Source of the DNA: Chitinophagaceae bacterium
GTDB taxonomy: Bacteria > Bacteroidota > Bacteroidia > Chitinophagales > Chitinophagaceae
DNA: 64,000 bases
Direction: 5' to 3'
Assembly (NCBI GenBank): GCA_019638625.1
Contig: JAHBTK010000003.1
Span: forward strand, 558,001-622,000
Part shown: positions 9,347 to 18,062 of the stretch, piece by piece
Numbering within the stretch: position 1 is the first letter of the stretch
Layout: the number at the start of each line of letters is the position of its first letter
Position numbers and translations under genes: made by a program
Notes under the pieces: generated by a model
Told to the model about the DNA's origin: nothing
Database searches by the model: none
Seen by the model: only the letters and a program-made list of their open reading frames with translations

Positions 9347-10198
9347 ATGCAGAAAGAAGCTGTTATACTGAGAGTCATGGAGCCGGCAGATATCGCCGGT
9401 GCAATGGAATTGTCGGTGGCAGCAGGGTGGAACCAGACGACAGATGACTGGCGGTTTTTAATAGAAGACGAACAGAATATCTGCATTGCTGCAGTGGATA
9501 ATAATAAGGTGATCGGTACCACGGTTGTGCTCGATTACGAAGGAAAGCTCGGGTGGGTGGGCATGGTGCTGGTGCATACGGATCACCGGGGAAAAGGCAT
9601 CAGCCGCAGGCTGCTGCAATATGTGACTGAGCAATACAATCCGGCATTGAAGCTGGATGCCACGGCTTTGGGCGAACCGGTGTACCGGAAATTTGGTTTT
9701 GAGAATGAATACAGTATTACAAGGATGGTCAATAACTGCGTGGGAGATATGGCGTTGCCGCACAATGATTGCATACCCGCCGCGCCCCGGCATTTTCCCG
9801 GTATAGTAGAACTGGATGCGGAAGTCTTCGGTACAGGAAGAAAAAAGCTGATCGCATACCTCATGGAACGGTATCCCGGTAAAGCCATTGTGCAGGAAGA
9901 AAACAACCGCGTGGAAGGTTTTACCCTGGGGAGGAACGGTCACCGTTATCATCATATAGGCCCGGTGGTTGCCGCGACGGATGCGAAGGCAACACTCCTG
10001 GTAAAACAGGCGCTGCAAAAACTGCAGGGCCAGCCGGTGGTAACGGATGTTTTGAGCGATAAACAAAACACTATAGAAATGCTGCGGGAACTGGGGTTCA
10101 GCGAACAACGCCGGTTCGTCCGTATGTACAGGAACGGGAACCTGTTTGCCGGAAATACCGCTCAGTTGTATGCCATAGCAGGTCCGGAATTCGGATAA
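9347..10198 (+). CDS. GNAT family N-acetyltransferase (two-domain type)
   Basis: 283 residues. The first half is a GNAT domain: VGMVLVHTDHRGKGISRRLL (around residues 66-85) is the acetyl-CoA pyrophosphate-binding motif A, followed by DATALGEPVYRKFGF, the usual motif B region. The second half, from about residue 145, repeats a GNAT-like alpha/beta pattern (as in YitH-type C-terminal acetyltransferase domains). It starts 20 bp after the MFS gene and may be co-transcribed with it. The acceptor amine is unknown. Confidence 0.85.
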   Translation: MQKEAVILRVMEPADIAGAMELSVAAGWNQTTDDWRFLIEDEQNICIAAVDNNKVIGTTVVLDYEGKLGWVGMVLVHTDHRGKGISRRLLQYVTEQYNPALKLDATALGEPVYRKFGFENEYSITRMVNNCVGDMALPHNDCIPAAPRHFPGIVELDAEVFGTGRKKLIAYLMERYPGKAIVQEENNRVEGFTLGRNGHRYHHIGPVVAATDAKATLLVKQALQKLQGQPVVTDVLSDKQNTIEMLRELGFSEQRRFVRMYRNGNLFAGNTAQLYAIAGPEFG

Positions 10199-10725
10199 AC
10201 GGAGAGATCAGTGTTTGTGGACGGCACCTGTTTCCAGTCTGTCCGCTGCCCGTTGAGGAGAATTCTAAGAGGTTGCCGGTGCTGAAACACTTTCAGTGGT
10301 TCCGAAAGCCCTCCTTGCCGCCTTTCAGGACGGATTTCCTGCCGGGACCCTCCGTCGCATGACCGGGAAGAAGCAGAAATCATGAAGCCTGGAAGTATTC
10401 ACGCATTAGCATATAGTTTTCCTATCCATCTGCCGGATAATGGAACGGATATACGATATATGAAAGATATCCCGGGGCATTTCACTATAAAAACTACAGA
10501 AAGATATTTGCACGTAAGCAGGCAGCAACTGGTAAACATGATAAGCCCTTCAGATGATTTGTGGAAGAAAAATCAAATAGAATGGTAAAAGCGGCAGATC
10601 GGATTGTCCTAACAACAACCTGCCTGCCGGCAAGCACGAATTTCACAACGCTAAATCATTGGTTATCAATGTTTGTGAATTGCGTATAATAACATAAATT
10701 TACGAGTTAGCCATAATCAAGCCCC
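10199..10725. other. Decayed region at the left edge of the accessory island
   Basis: Apart from the integrase remnant, no intact gene is seen. The 180 bases before the remnant are GC-rich and carry stops in every frame. The 137 bases after it become AT-rich, with a short gttagcc just before the next start codon. This marks a composition boundary between chromosomal backbone and island. Confidence 0.5.
10382..10588 (+). pseudogene. Remnant of a tyrosine recombinase/integrase (C-terminal end only)
   Basis: 68 residues that align by eye with the end of tyrosine recombinases: IHALAYSFPIHL for the usual HxLRHSFATHL, then NGTDIRYMKDIPGHFTIKTT for NGxDIRxIQxLLGHxxxxTT, then ERYLHVS with the nucleophilic Tyr. 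The catalytic Arg of HxxR is Ala here, the following His is Tyr, and LGH has become PGH. The N-terminal domains and first catalytic Arg are absent, and upstream frames are broken. It is therefore a dead fragment. It stands at the left edge of the AT-rich island and may be the relic of the enzyme that brought it. Confidence 0.75.
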
Positions 10726-11553
10726 ATGAAGTTTCCACATAGTATTGAAAGATTCACAATTTCAAATCATAGCCACTATTCTTTCCCCCCTGCAGGTTAC
10801 GTAGCAATTGAAGAAACAAGTGATGGCGCAGGGGACAACTTTGGACTCTATTGGGAAATCGGTAAAGAGAATAATTCCCCTATAGTTTGTTCATCACGGC
10901 ATGAAGAGAGTTTATTGGTGCCTGAATTTAAAGATTTTCAGTCCTTTGTCGATTGGTTTGACGAGACTGATGGTTTAGAGTCTCCGCCTATGAATCTGAA
11001 TGATAATGACTATTTTATTTCTCTAACAAATAAGGCAAAAGTTCTAACGAAAAACGGAAAGCATGAAGAGGCTATTCTAAGGTTGGAGCGGGCAGTGTCA
11101 CTTTTTGGAGAGTATACAGAGACATGGTATTGGCTATCTGAGAATTATTACAAAACTGGACAAAAGGAGCAAGGCGACAAAGCTCTTGTAAACTCAATTC
11201 TATCTAACTACTATTTCGGCGTTCCTTCAAAAAAGAGTGTTGATAAGTTTAACGAAATGATTCCGTCTGACGAGTTAAAAAATAATTCACTAGTTAAAAG
11301 GAAAGAGGGCTTTATTAGTGGAGGAGACTACTCTACTCCATTTACAATTGACTACGATCTCCTCCTCGCAACAGTTGAAGGATTTAAGGCTATGAATGAC
11401 AATAGAACAGCAATGATTATGAAACAGAATTACGGACTTCTAATGTCCTTAGAAAATAACGAAATTGTTCAGAAATATGGCTTTAATGTTCGCGATTGGT
11501 TTGAAAATTTCAATAAAGAACTATTTTCAATTTATCCAGACAGAGCACATTGA
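10726..11553 (+). CDS. SUKH (SMI1/KNR4)-like N-terminal domain with TPR-like C-terminal region
   Basis: 275 residues, AT-rich compared with genes on either side. Residues about 30-85 (DGAGDNFGLYWEIGKE, then PIVCSSRHEESLLVPEF and FVDWFDE) look like the core of SUKH/SMI1-KNR4 domains, which often act as immunity proteins against secreted toxins. Residues about 95-165 (KAKVLTKNGKHEEAILRLER, ETWYWLSENYYKTGQKEQG) resemble two tetratricopeptide repeats. No toxin gene is adjacent. The stop is followed within 20 bases by the first copy of a 24-bp repeat. The domain call is by eye and moderately confident; a function in toxin protection is inference only. Confidence 0.55.
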   Translation: MKFPHSIERFTISNHSHYSFPPAGYVAIEETSDGAGDNFGLYWEIGKENNSPIVCSSRHEESLLVPEFKDFQSFVDWFDETDGLESPPMNLNDNDYFISLTNKAKVLTKNGKHEEAILRLERAVSLFGEYTETWYWLSENYYKTGQKEQGDKALVNSILSNYYFGVPSKKSVDKFNEMIPSDELKNNSLVKRKEGFISGGDYSTPFTIDYDLLLATVEGFKAMNDNRTAMIMKQNYGLLMSLENNEIVQKYGFNVRDWFENFNKELFSIYPDRAH

Positions 11554-11568
11554 CTGTGGCTACCATGT

Positions 11569-11592
11569 GCATTTGTGTTATGTCGACGGACA
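11569..11592 (+). repeat. Direct repeat copy 1 bordering the accessory island
   Basis: The 24 bases starting gcatttgtgttatgtcg and ending cggaca recur at 13313-13336 with one difference. Each copy lies 15-20 bases after the stop codon of an AT-rich gene. This placement, downstream of genes in a set of unrelated cargo genes, recalls recombination sites of gene cassettes. Confidence 0.7.
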
Positions 11593-11755
11593 AACAACAC
11601 CGATTCAGCTTCACCATCTATCATCTGCAGCCCCGGCCAGACGTTATAAATTGATCTGTAGAATTAACAATGAACTTTGTATCTTTATTCAGTCCCGCAC
11701 GATGCGGGATTTCCAGCGGGACGTTTTCCAAATTCCGCCACAAACACAAATGCTC

Positions 11756-11768
11756 AACCGTTGTGCGC
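11756..11768. repeat. Inverted repeat, left copy (flanks 11807-12460)
   Basis: aaccgttgtgcgc at 11756-11768 is the exact complement of gcgcacaacggtt at 12470-12482, one 13-bp arm on each side of the oxidase-like membrane gene. The surrounding bases are partly related too (both contain a gtggcg or cgccac segment). Confidence 0.7.
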
Positions 11769-11806
11769 CACCTTATACGACCTCTTAAATAAACAACGAC
11801 TACTTA

Positions 11807-12460
11807 ATGAGAAAAATTTTAATAATCATACTTCTAGCGGTACTATTTACTTTTATTCCAATAACAATTATTTGGGCGCACTATCAATTTGTTACTGGGT
11901 TAAATCCATTTTTAGCTATCATAATAACTCCATTTGTGTTATTAATAGCGTTCCTTATTTATCGTTTGCTTATAAAGATTTTTAAAAGACATATCAGCTT
12001 TACGCCTGATGTTCTTTTTGCAATTGGGTTATTTAGCTGCCTCATTTTGATTTTTGTACTACAAATCTTTTATGGAAATTTCACTTTAGGCATTCATTTG
12101 CATGACACATACTTTGTAATGTCAAATTCTTACCCGCTTTTCTTCATCGCTTTAGCATTTGCAGTTTTTTCAGCAACTTATTATTTGTTTAACAAAATAT
12201 TCAAAAAACAGATGAATTATACTTTAGGTTACATTCATTTTTGGATTTCATTTTTAGGAATAAGTTTTATTGTACTTCCAATACAATATGCTGGATTTGC
12301 GGGAATGCCTCGTCGTTATTATGACTACGGTGATTCATCTAATTTTAATGCATTTAGCAATCAAATCACCTTCGTTTCCGGTTTGACGTTTTTCTTAATT
12401 ATCGCACAGTTACTATTTGTTTTTAATTTTTGTTATTCAATTTTAAGGAAACCTAAGTGA
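11807..12460 (+). CDS. Small membrane protein related to the C-terminal part of cytochrome c oxidase subunit I, lacking heme ligands
   Basis: 217 residues, strongly AT-rich, with about six hydrophobic helices. Residues 91-110 (NFTLGIHLHDTYFVMSNSYP) align with the subunit I segment normally reading LHDTYYVVAHFHYV, and residues 141-174 (GYIHFWISFLGISF, then AGFAGMPRRYYDY) match the segment normally reading IHFWLMFIG...GLxGMPRRYxDY. The two His of HFH that bind heme a and heme a3 are replaced (SNSY), and the N-terminal helices carrying CuB ligands are missing. It cannot be an oxidase; it looks like a repurposed half-domain. It is enclosed by a 13-bp inverted repeat. The homology by motif is strong; the role is unknown. 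Confidence 0.7.
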   Translation: MRKILIIILLAVLFTFIPITIIWAHYQFVTGLNPFLAIIITPFVLLIAFLIYRLLIKIFKRHISFTPDVLFAIGLFSCLILIFVLQIFYGNFTLGIHLHDTYFVMSNSYPLFFIALAFAVFSATYYLFNKIFKKQMNYTLGYIHFWISFLGISFIVLPIQYAGFAGMPRRYYDYGDSSNFNAFSNQITFVSGLTFFLIIAQLLFVFNFCYSILRKPK

Positions 12461-12469
12461 GAAAGGCGA

Positions 12470-12482
12470 GCGCACAACGGTT
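12470..12482. repeat. Inverted repeat, right copy (flanks 11807-12460)
   Basis: Perfect complement of 11756-11768. It begins 10 bases after the stop codon of the oxidase-like gene and is followed by about 200 bases without a gene. Confidence 0.7.
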
Positions 12483-12698
12483 TGGCAATATGGTGGCGCG
12501 ACGAATATATCCCCGGCTTTTTGTTCGCTATTTGGCTTCAGTTCCGGCCAACGAATAACACCGGCAATAGAATAAATGATGAACTTTTTCCGCCGCGGTG
12601 GATTAGCTTCGGTTACGGTCTAAAGAATTACGGAATGTAGACACATCGCCAATGCTTTAACATTGTAATCAATTTTAACCCTAACTTCATCAATCTTT

Positions 12699-13295
12699 AT
12701 GAGCAAAGGAATAGACATACAGTTTGTACGTGAAACCTATCAACGAATGACAGACAAAGAACTCATTCGTATTGCGACGCAAGACGCTGCTGGATTGACT
12801 CCTGAAGCTCAAGAAGTCGTTAAAGAAGAAATCGAAAGACGCAAACTTGACACAAATATTATCAAAGGTGTCCAAGCACAGAATAAATCCTATACGGTTG
12901 AGGAGATTGATGAATACTGTAACCTTGCCCGAAATTTATCCTGTCCGATTTGTGAAACAAACTCAGCTATGTTAAATGCAACAAGGACAAGTGAAGTAAT
13001 GAGTTTCATTTTATTTACCCAATACAAACGACAACTAAAAGTAGCTTGTCCTGCCTGTTTGGATAAAGCCAATAATAATGCACTAATAAAAACAATTATT
13101 TTAGGTTGGTGGGGAATTCCCTGGGGCTTCATCAGGACAATTCAGGCAATTGGGCACAACATAAAAGACAAAAAAACTAATCACAATAACACCCCCAATG
13201 ACTATTTAAGAAGTTTTGTTTTATCGAAGATTGGGCAATTTGAAACATATAGAGATAACAAAGAGATGTTACAGCAAATTATTTCGACAGAATAA
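12699..13295 (+). CDS. Zinc-ribbon-like hypothetical protein
   Basis: 198 residues, AT-rich. The N-terminal 50 residues (YQRMTDKELIRIATQDAAGL, then TPEAQEVVKEEIERR) form a predicted helical unit that I have seen in several uncharacterised Bacteroidota proteins. Two cysteine pairs, CPIC near residue 84 and CPAC near residue 113, are spaced as in a zinc ribbon. A hydrophobic segment IIILGWWGIPWGFIRTI follows, so the protein may be membrane-associated. I do not recognise its function. It is the last gene of the island; the second copy of the 24-bp repeat lies 17 bases after its stop. Confidence 0.6.
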   Translation: MSKGIDIQFVRETYQRMTDKELIRIATQDAAGLTPEAQEVVKEEIERRKLDTNIIKGVQAQNKSYTVEEIDEYCNLARNLSCPICETNSAMLNATRTSEVMSFILFTQYKRQLKVACPACLDKANNNALIKTIILGWWGIPWGFIRTIQAIGHNIKDKKTNHNNTPNDYLRSFVLSKIGQFETYRDNKEMLQQIISTE

Positions 13296-13312
13296 AACGG
13301 CTTGCAACATTA

Positions 13313-13336
13313 GCATTTGTGTTATGTCGGCGGACA
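13313..13336 (+). repeat. Direct repeat copy 2 bordering the accessory island
   Basis: Matches 11569-11592 at 23 of 24 positions. After it the composition returns to that of the backbone, so it is a candidate right boundary of the acquired segment. Confidence 0.7.
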
Positions 13337-13575
13337 CCCGCCTGACCGGACGGGCAGGGATAACGCAGCCTCATCTTCACCCATTCCAGCACAGGTCTGC
13401 TATGATAGCCATGCAGCGCTGCCAGATCTCTGCTTATTCGTTACTTCTCTACCGTAGGGAGAGATTCCATGACGGTGCAAAAGAGCTCTCTTCCAAACGT
13501 TCGGAACACTTTATTCCATCCGGGAATTCGTTAAAAAGCCATGTCATCACACCACTGATCAGGCTCCCCATACCC

Positions 13576-14583
13576 TTACCGCGACGGGTTTTCCGGCGCC
13601 TCCTTCTTTTTTGCCTGCTCTTTTTCCAATTTCCTGAAATAACGCCGTACCAGGGAGCTGTGCTTCATTCCCTCCATTACCTCGTTAAAATTTTGAGTGC
13701 TTTTTTGGATATTGTCCAGGCTGGTATGCAACGACTGAACTATAGCGGGATCTTTGAGTAAAGCGTGCACGGCTCCATTCCCATGACTGATGTCTTGCCG
13801 GAGATCACCGGCAATCGCCGAAAGCGTTTTGGCCAGGGTGTCCGCTTCATCCGCCACCGTTCTGATCTGCAGCACGGCCTGGTTCAGATTACCGGCAAGG
13901 GAAGTGTCGGTAAGCAATGCGCCGAGGGAGCCTTCCCCTTTCTTTACGTTTGCCACCAATCCACCAAATTCATCCACCATGCTGTTGGCCCTGGCGGTTG
14001 CAGATCGCAGGTTAGCAAAGGAGGCGCTTATATTCCGCGAGAGCGAGCTGTCGTTCAGCAATTCCCAAAGGGCAGTGCTGCTGTTGATACGCGTCATAGT
14101 GCTTTTCAGCTCGGCGGCAATGACGGCAAGATCATTATTGGTGCCCGACAGCGTATTGATCATTTCATCCATGTTGACCGATGAACGGTTCTCCAGGATA
14201 TCACCGGCTTCAATAAGCGGCGCTTCACCGGCCGCAGGTGTGATCTCCAGCACCTTATTACCCATGAGCCCGTCCGTAGCAATGTGTACACCGGCGTTCT
14301 TACGGATATAGCCTTTCATTTTATTCTCGATCAGGAAGCTCACTTCAATCCGTCCGTCATCCAGGATATTGATCTTATCGATGGTACCAACCTGTATGCC
14401 TGCATATCTTACGTTATTACCCGGCACCAAACCCTGCACATTCAGAAAATGGGCTTTGGCCTCGAAGGTGGAGCCGAAGAGGCTCCTGTTACGGCCGATC
14501 ATATATAACAGCAGGATCAGGAAAGCGAGTCCTGCCAATACAAAGAGCCCCAGCTTAATATTTGAAAATGTTTTTGCGCTCAT
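13576..14583 (-). CDS. mlaD: MlaD-type MCE lipoprotein-like lipid-transport protein
   Basis: 335 residues. One N-terminal membrane anchor (IKLGLFVLAGLAFLILLLYM) is followed by an MCE domain at about residues 38-115 (AHFLNVQGLVPGNNVRYAGI, VGTIDKI, GLMGNKVLEI) and then a long predicted helical region to a Lys-rich end. In the Mla system the periplasmic MCE protein carries phospholipid between the outer membrane and the inner-membrane ABC transporter. It is the last gene of the leftward mlaE-mlaF-mlaD operon, 21 bp after mlaF. Confidence 0.9.
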   Translation of the reverse strand: MSAKTFSNIKLGLFVLAGLAFLILLLYMIGRNRSLFGSTFEAKAHFLNVQGLVPGNNVRYAGIQVGTIDKINILDDGRIEVSFLIENKMKGYIRKNAGVHIATDGLMGNKVLEITPAAGEAPLIEAGDILENRSSVNMDEMINTLSGTNNDLAVIAAELKSTMTRINSSTALWELLNDSSLSRNISASFANLRSATARANSMVDEFGGLVANVKKGEGSLGALLTDTSLAGNLNQAVLQIRTVADEADTLAKTLSAIAGDLRQDISHGNGAVHALLKDPAIVQSLHTSLDNIQKSTQNFNEVMEGMKHSSLVRRYFRKLEKEQAKKKEAPENPSR

Positions 14584-14604
14584 ATTTCACCCGTATATTT
14601 TCTA

Positions 14605-15381
14605 TTACTCAAAAAAAGCTTTTATCAGCGGATCCTTTTCCGATATCATGGCGCCATAGCTGCCCTCCCTGTAATTCCTGCCTTCTATCAGCATCACGAC
14701 CCTGTCGGCCACCATGCGAACACAGTCCATATCGTGCGATATGATCAGGGACGCTGCATGGTATTTCTGCTGCACGTTCTTGATCAGTTGTATGATCTCC
14801 CTGCTGGTGATAGGGTCCAGACCGGTGGTAGGCTCATCATACAGGATAATGGACGGCTTTAATATCAGTGTCCGTGCCAGGGCCACTCTTTTGCGCATGC
14901 CACCCGACAGCTCCGCAGGCATCATATCCATGGTATGGGCAAGTCCCACATCATCCAGGGCATCGTGTACCAGTTGATCTACCTGTTCCTGGCCCAGATT
15001 AATGGAATGCCGCCGCAGCGGAAACTCCAGGTTCTGCCGTACCGTCATCGAATCGTAGAGGGCATTGCTCTGGAAAAGGAATCCGATCTTCATCCTGATC
15101 GTATCCAGCGCCTCATCGTTCAGCGACGGGATGTCTTCACCCAGCACCGTGATACTCCCGCTATCGGGCTTCAGCAAACCGATGATGCATTTGATCAGCA
15201 CGGATTTGCCCGACCCGGATTTGCCCAGCACCACCACATTCTCTCCCTCATACAGCTCAACACAGAAATCATTCAGCACCGTATGGCTGCCGAATGATTT
15301 ACACAAATGCTGAACGGAGAGCACAGGCGCTCCCTTTTGTAATACCCGCGATGTTCCTGCTGTCTCTTCCTGTAGTGCCAT
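14605..15381 (-). CDS. mlaF: ABC transporter ATP-binding protein of the Mla lipid-transport system
   Basis: 258 residues with all nucleotide-binding motifs: Walker A GKSGSGKS near residue 54, Q-loop in GFLFQSNALYDSMTV, ABC signature LSGGMRKRVALA, Walker B IILYDEPTTGLDP and the switch His in LIISHDMD. The GMRKR variant of the signature is typical of MlaF/Mkl-type ATPases that work with MCE proteins. It lies between mlaE (5-bp gap) and mlaD, so the three form one operon for maintaining outer-membrane lipid asymmetry. Confidence 0.92.
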   Translation of the reverse strand: MALQEETAGTSRVLQKGAPVLSVQHLCKSFGSHTVLNDFCVELYEGENVVVLGKSGSGKSVLIKCIIGLLKPDSGSITVLGEDIPSLNDEALDTIRMKIGFLFQSNALYDSMTVRQNLEFPLRRHSINLGQEQVDQLVHDALDDVGLAHTMDMMPAELSGGMRKRVALARTLILKPSIILYDEPTTGLDPITSREIIQLIKNVQQKYHAASLIISHDMDCVRMVADRVVMLIEGRNYREGSYGAMISEKDPLIKAFFE

Positions 15382-15386
15382 AGTCT

Positions 15387-16157
15387 TCAGTTCAGCCCCA
15401 GTACATCTGTTATCTGTACCGCGATCAGGTCAATAATAAAAATCAGTATAGATGATAGTACCACGGCCGAGTTCGCGGAACGCCCCACGCCTTCGGTGCC
15501 CTTTTTTGAATGATATCCTTTATAACAACCCACTATTCCCACGGCAAACCCGAAAAAGAAGGACTTGACAAAAGCAGGCAATACATCTCCGAAGGAGAGG
15601 CTTCCGAATACCTGTGTCCAGAAAAGTCCGAAGCTGGTAGTGCTGCGGATGTTCACGCCCAGGTAGGTGCCGTAGAGTGCCACTGCATCTGCCAGCATCA
15701 CCAGCAGGGGCAGTGTGAACGTAGCAGCCAGTACCCTTGTGACCACCAGGTATTTAAAGGGATTAGTGCCTGATACCTCCATGGCATCGATCTGCTCGGT
15801 CACTTTCATGGAGCCAAGCTCCGCCCCGATGCTGCTGCCGATTTTACCGGCAAAGATGAGCGCTGTGATCACCGGCCCTATCTCGCGGACGATAGCAATA
15901 CCCACCATGGCCGGCAATTGTGATTCCACCCCATAGTCTACCAGGAAGGGCCGGATCTGCATGGTCAGCACCAGACCCATGATAAATGCGGTGAGCATGA
16001 CCAGGGGCAGGGACTTATACCCGATCACAAAACACTGCCGGAGGAATTCCGAAATTTCGTATTGTGGCCGGAACCACTGCGAAAAAAGCCGGCTGGTAAA
16101 ACGGGAGAGCGCCCCCGTTTCTTCCAAAAATTGTTTCCAGTTCTGAGAACGCAACAT
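15387..16157 (-). CDS. mlaE: ABC transporter permease MlaE
   Basis: 256 residues with about five membrane segments and the MlaE family signature: LTMQIRPFLVDYG, VREIGPVITALIFAGKIGSS, AELGSMKVTEQIDAMEV. This is the inner-membrane subunit of the phospholipid ABC transporter and is the promoter-proximal gene of the leftward operon. It is divergent from the HerA-like gene, with a 360-bp region between them. A short soluble N-terminal stretch precedes the first helix, as in many Bacteroidota homologs. Confidence 0.92.
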   Translation of the reverse strand: MLRSQNWKQFLEETGALSRFTSRLFSQWFRPQYEISEFLRQCFVIGYKSLPLVMLTAFIMGLVLTMQIRPFLVDYGVESQLPAMVGIAIVREIGPVITALIFAGKIGSSIGAELGSMKVTEQIDAMEVSGTNPFKYLVVTRVLAATFTLPLLVMLADAVALYGTYLGVNIRSTTSFGLFWTQVFGSLSFGDVLPAFVKSFFFGFAVGIVGCYKGYHSKKGTEGVGRSANSAVVLSSILIFIIDLIAVQITDVLGLN

Positions 16158-16517
16158 ATCCTGACGCTTGATGTTCGAGATTGAATGCCCGGCATGACCC
16201 GCGGAACTTTAAAAATACTCAATTATTTCATGCCATCTCAAAATGCCGGCTTTTTGGATATCTCTTGATCAGATAATTGAAGTACATATTTAATAAAGCG
16301 TATGATAAGTAGTATCAGTAGGGGGCTCTTTCGCTTCAGGGGACATGGGGACAAGTGCAATTTGGTTTCTGCAAATAATATTATCCATGCCGCATAAGTC
16401 CCCCGGCAGACATTGCAAAGAACCGGAAAAATCACCATCACATACCTGTCTGCAGAGACGGCAGAAAATGCGCGATCATGAAGAAAAATAAAATATCTTT
16501 CCCTAAAATTATAATCT
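16158..16517. other. Divergent intergenic region
   Basis: The 360 bases between mlaE and the HerA-like gene must hold promoters for both directions. I see no tRNA and no hairpin-plus-T terminator. A 96-codon frame on the minus strand has no protein-like features. AT-rich stretches flank both start codons. Confidence 0.4.
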
Positions 16518-18062
16518 ATGCCTGACAAAAACGCTTTTATTGAGAGTGTACAAAACGGTTACAGTTTCAAAGGAGAAAGTTATACACTGGGAGCTGCCAT
16601 GCTGGATGGAGAGGTGCTGTCCGGAACTTATGTGAAGCTTCCCTTTAAAACGATGAATCGTCACGGGTTAATAGCGGGCGCTACCGGGACGGGTAAAACC
16701 AAAACCCTGCAGGTGATAGCCGAAGGCTTGAGTGACGCCAGTATACCGGTGCTGATGATGGACATCAAGGGAGACCTCAGCGGTATAGCGGCGGAAGGCA
16801 AACTGAACGCCATAATAACAGACAGGTATGGTAGAATGGGGCTCGAATATACGCCGGCTGCCTACCCGGTGGAACTGATGAGCCTGAGCGAAGAGAAAGG
16901 AGTACGGTTGCGTGCCACCGTAAGTGAATTCGGCCCTATCCTGATATCGAAAATACTGGGACTCAACGATACACAGCAGGGGCTAATGGCTATGCTGTTC
17001 AAATATTGCGATGATCATACAATACCCCTGCTGGATTTAAAAGATCTTACCAAAACGCTTCAGTACATCAGTAACGAAGGAAAAGCGGAACTTGAAAAAG
17101 AGTATGGAAAAGTAGCCACCACCAGCACCGGCACCATCCTGCGCAAAGTGATAGAGCTTCAACAGCAGGGGGCGGATGTTTTCTTCGGAGAGCCTTCATT
17201 TGATATAGACGACCTGATGCGCATCAGCAACGATGGCAGAGGGATGGTGAACATACTAAGGGTAACGGACATGCAGAACCGTCCCAAGCTGTTCTCCACT
17301 TTTATGCTGCAACTGCTGGCGGAATTGTATGCCGTATTGCCGGAAGCGGGCGATATGGATAAACCCAAACTGGTATTGTTTATAGATGAGGCGCACCTGG
17401 TATTCCAGGAAGCCACCAGCGCCCTGTTGCAACAGATAGAAACGGTTATTAAGCTGATCCGTTCCAAAGGAGTAGGCATATTTTTCTGCACCCAGAACCC
17501 GCAGGATATCCCGGCTTCCGTGCTGAGTCAGCTCGGACTGAAAGTACAACATGCCCTGCGTGCCTTTACCGCCGCGGATCGTAAAACCATTAAGCAGGCC
17601 GCGGAGAACTACCCGGAAACAAAGTACTATAAGGTGAACGAACTGATCACCCAACTGGGTATAGGCGAAGCGCTGGTAACACTTTTAAATGAAAAAGGGA
17701 TACCCACTCCACTGGTGCAAACGCTGCTGGTTTCGCCGAGATCAAGGATGGATGTTCTTACAGATACCGAAATCAATACGATCGTAACCCAATCGCCGCT
17801 GGTGAAAAAATACGCGCAGACAATTGACAACAAAAGCGCCTATGAAATACTTACGGCAAAACTGGAAGAAGCGGGGCAGAAAACGGAAGAACAAAAGCCC
17901 AAACGAAAAACCAAAGAAGAGCCCACCGTTATCGAAAAAGTACTCGATAATCCTGTCTCCCGCCAGGTACAGCGAACAGCCGCTTCAATTATTACCAGGA
18001 GTTTGTTAGGCGCCCTGGGGTTGGGTGGAAAGACAAAGAAAAAGAAAACCAGTTGGTTCTGA
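16518..18062 (+). CDS. HerA-like/DUF853 ATPase
   Basis: 514 residues. A P-loop GATGTGKTKTLQ (Walker A) occurs near residue 54, an acidic Walker B-like LVLFIDEAHLVF near residue 285 and an arginine-rich VIKLIRSKGVGIFFCTQNP after it, as in the HerA/FtsK ATPase superfamily. The overall length and the early MLDGEVLSGTYVKLP match the YjgR/DUF853 family. The C-terminus is Lys-rich and ends in KTKKKKTSWF. These ATPases are thought to act on nucleic acid or protein-export substrates, but the role of this family is not settled. No NurA nuclease partner is adjacent, so it is monocistronic here. Confidence 0.85.
   Translation: MPDKNAFIESVQNGYSFKGESYTLGAAMLDGEVLSGTYVKLPFKTMNRHGLIAGATGTGKTKTLQVIAEGLSDASIPVLMMDIKGDLSGIAAEGKLNAIITDRYGRMGLEYTPAAYPVELMSLSEEKGVRLRATVSEFGPILISKILGLNDTQQGLMAMLFKYCDDHTIPLLDLKDLTKTLQYISNEGKAELEKEYGKVATTSTGTILRKVIELQQQGADVFFGEPSFDIDDLMRISNDGRGMVNILRVTDMQNRPKLFSTFMLQLLAELYAVLPEAGDMDKPKLVLFIDEAHLVFQEATSALLQQIETVIKLIRSKGVGIFFCTQNPQDIPASVLSQLGLKVQHALRAFTAADRKTIKQAAENYPETKYYKVNELITQLGIGEALVTLLNEKGIPTPLVQTLLVSPRSRMDVLTDTEINTIVTQSPLVKKYAQTIDNKSAYEILTAKLEEAGQKTEEQKPKRKTKEEPTVIEKVLDNPVSRQVQRTAASIITRSLLGALGLGGKTKKKKTSWF

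Noticed and set aside
11569..13336. A classical integron array
   Set aside because: The repeats do not carry the GTTRRRY core and no integron integrase is present; only cassette-like organisation can be claimed.
13216..13761. A 181-codon plus-strand frame
   Set aside because: It overlaps the end of the zinc-ribbon gene and lies opposite mlaD; its translation has no family resemblance.
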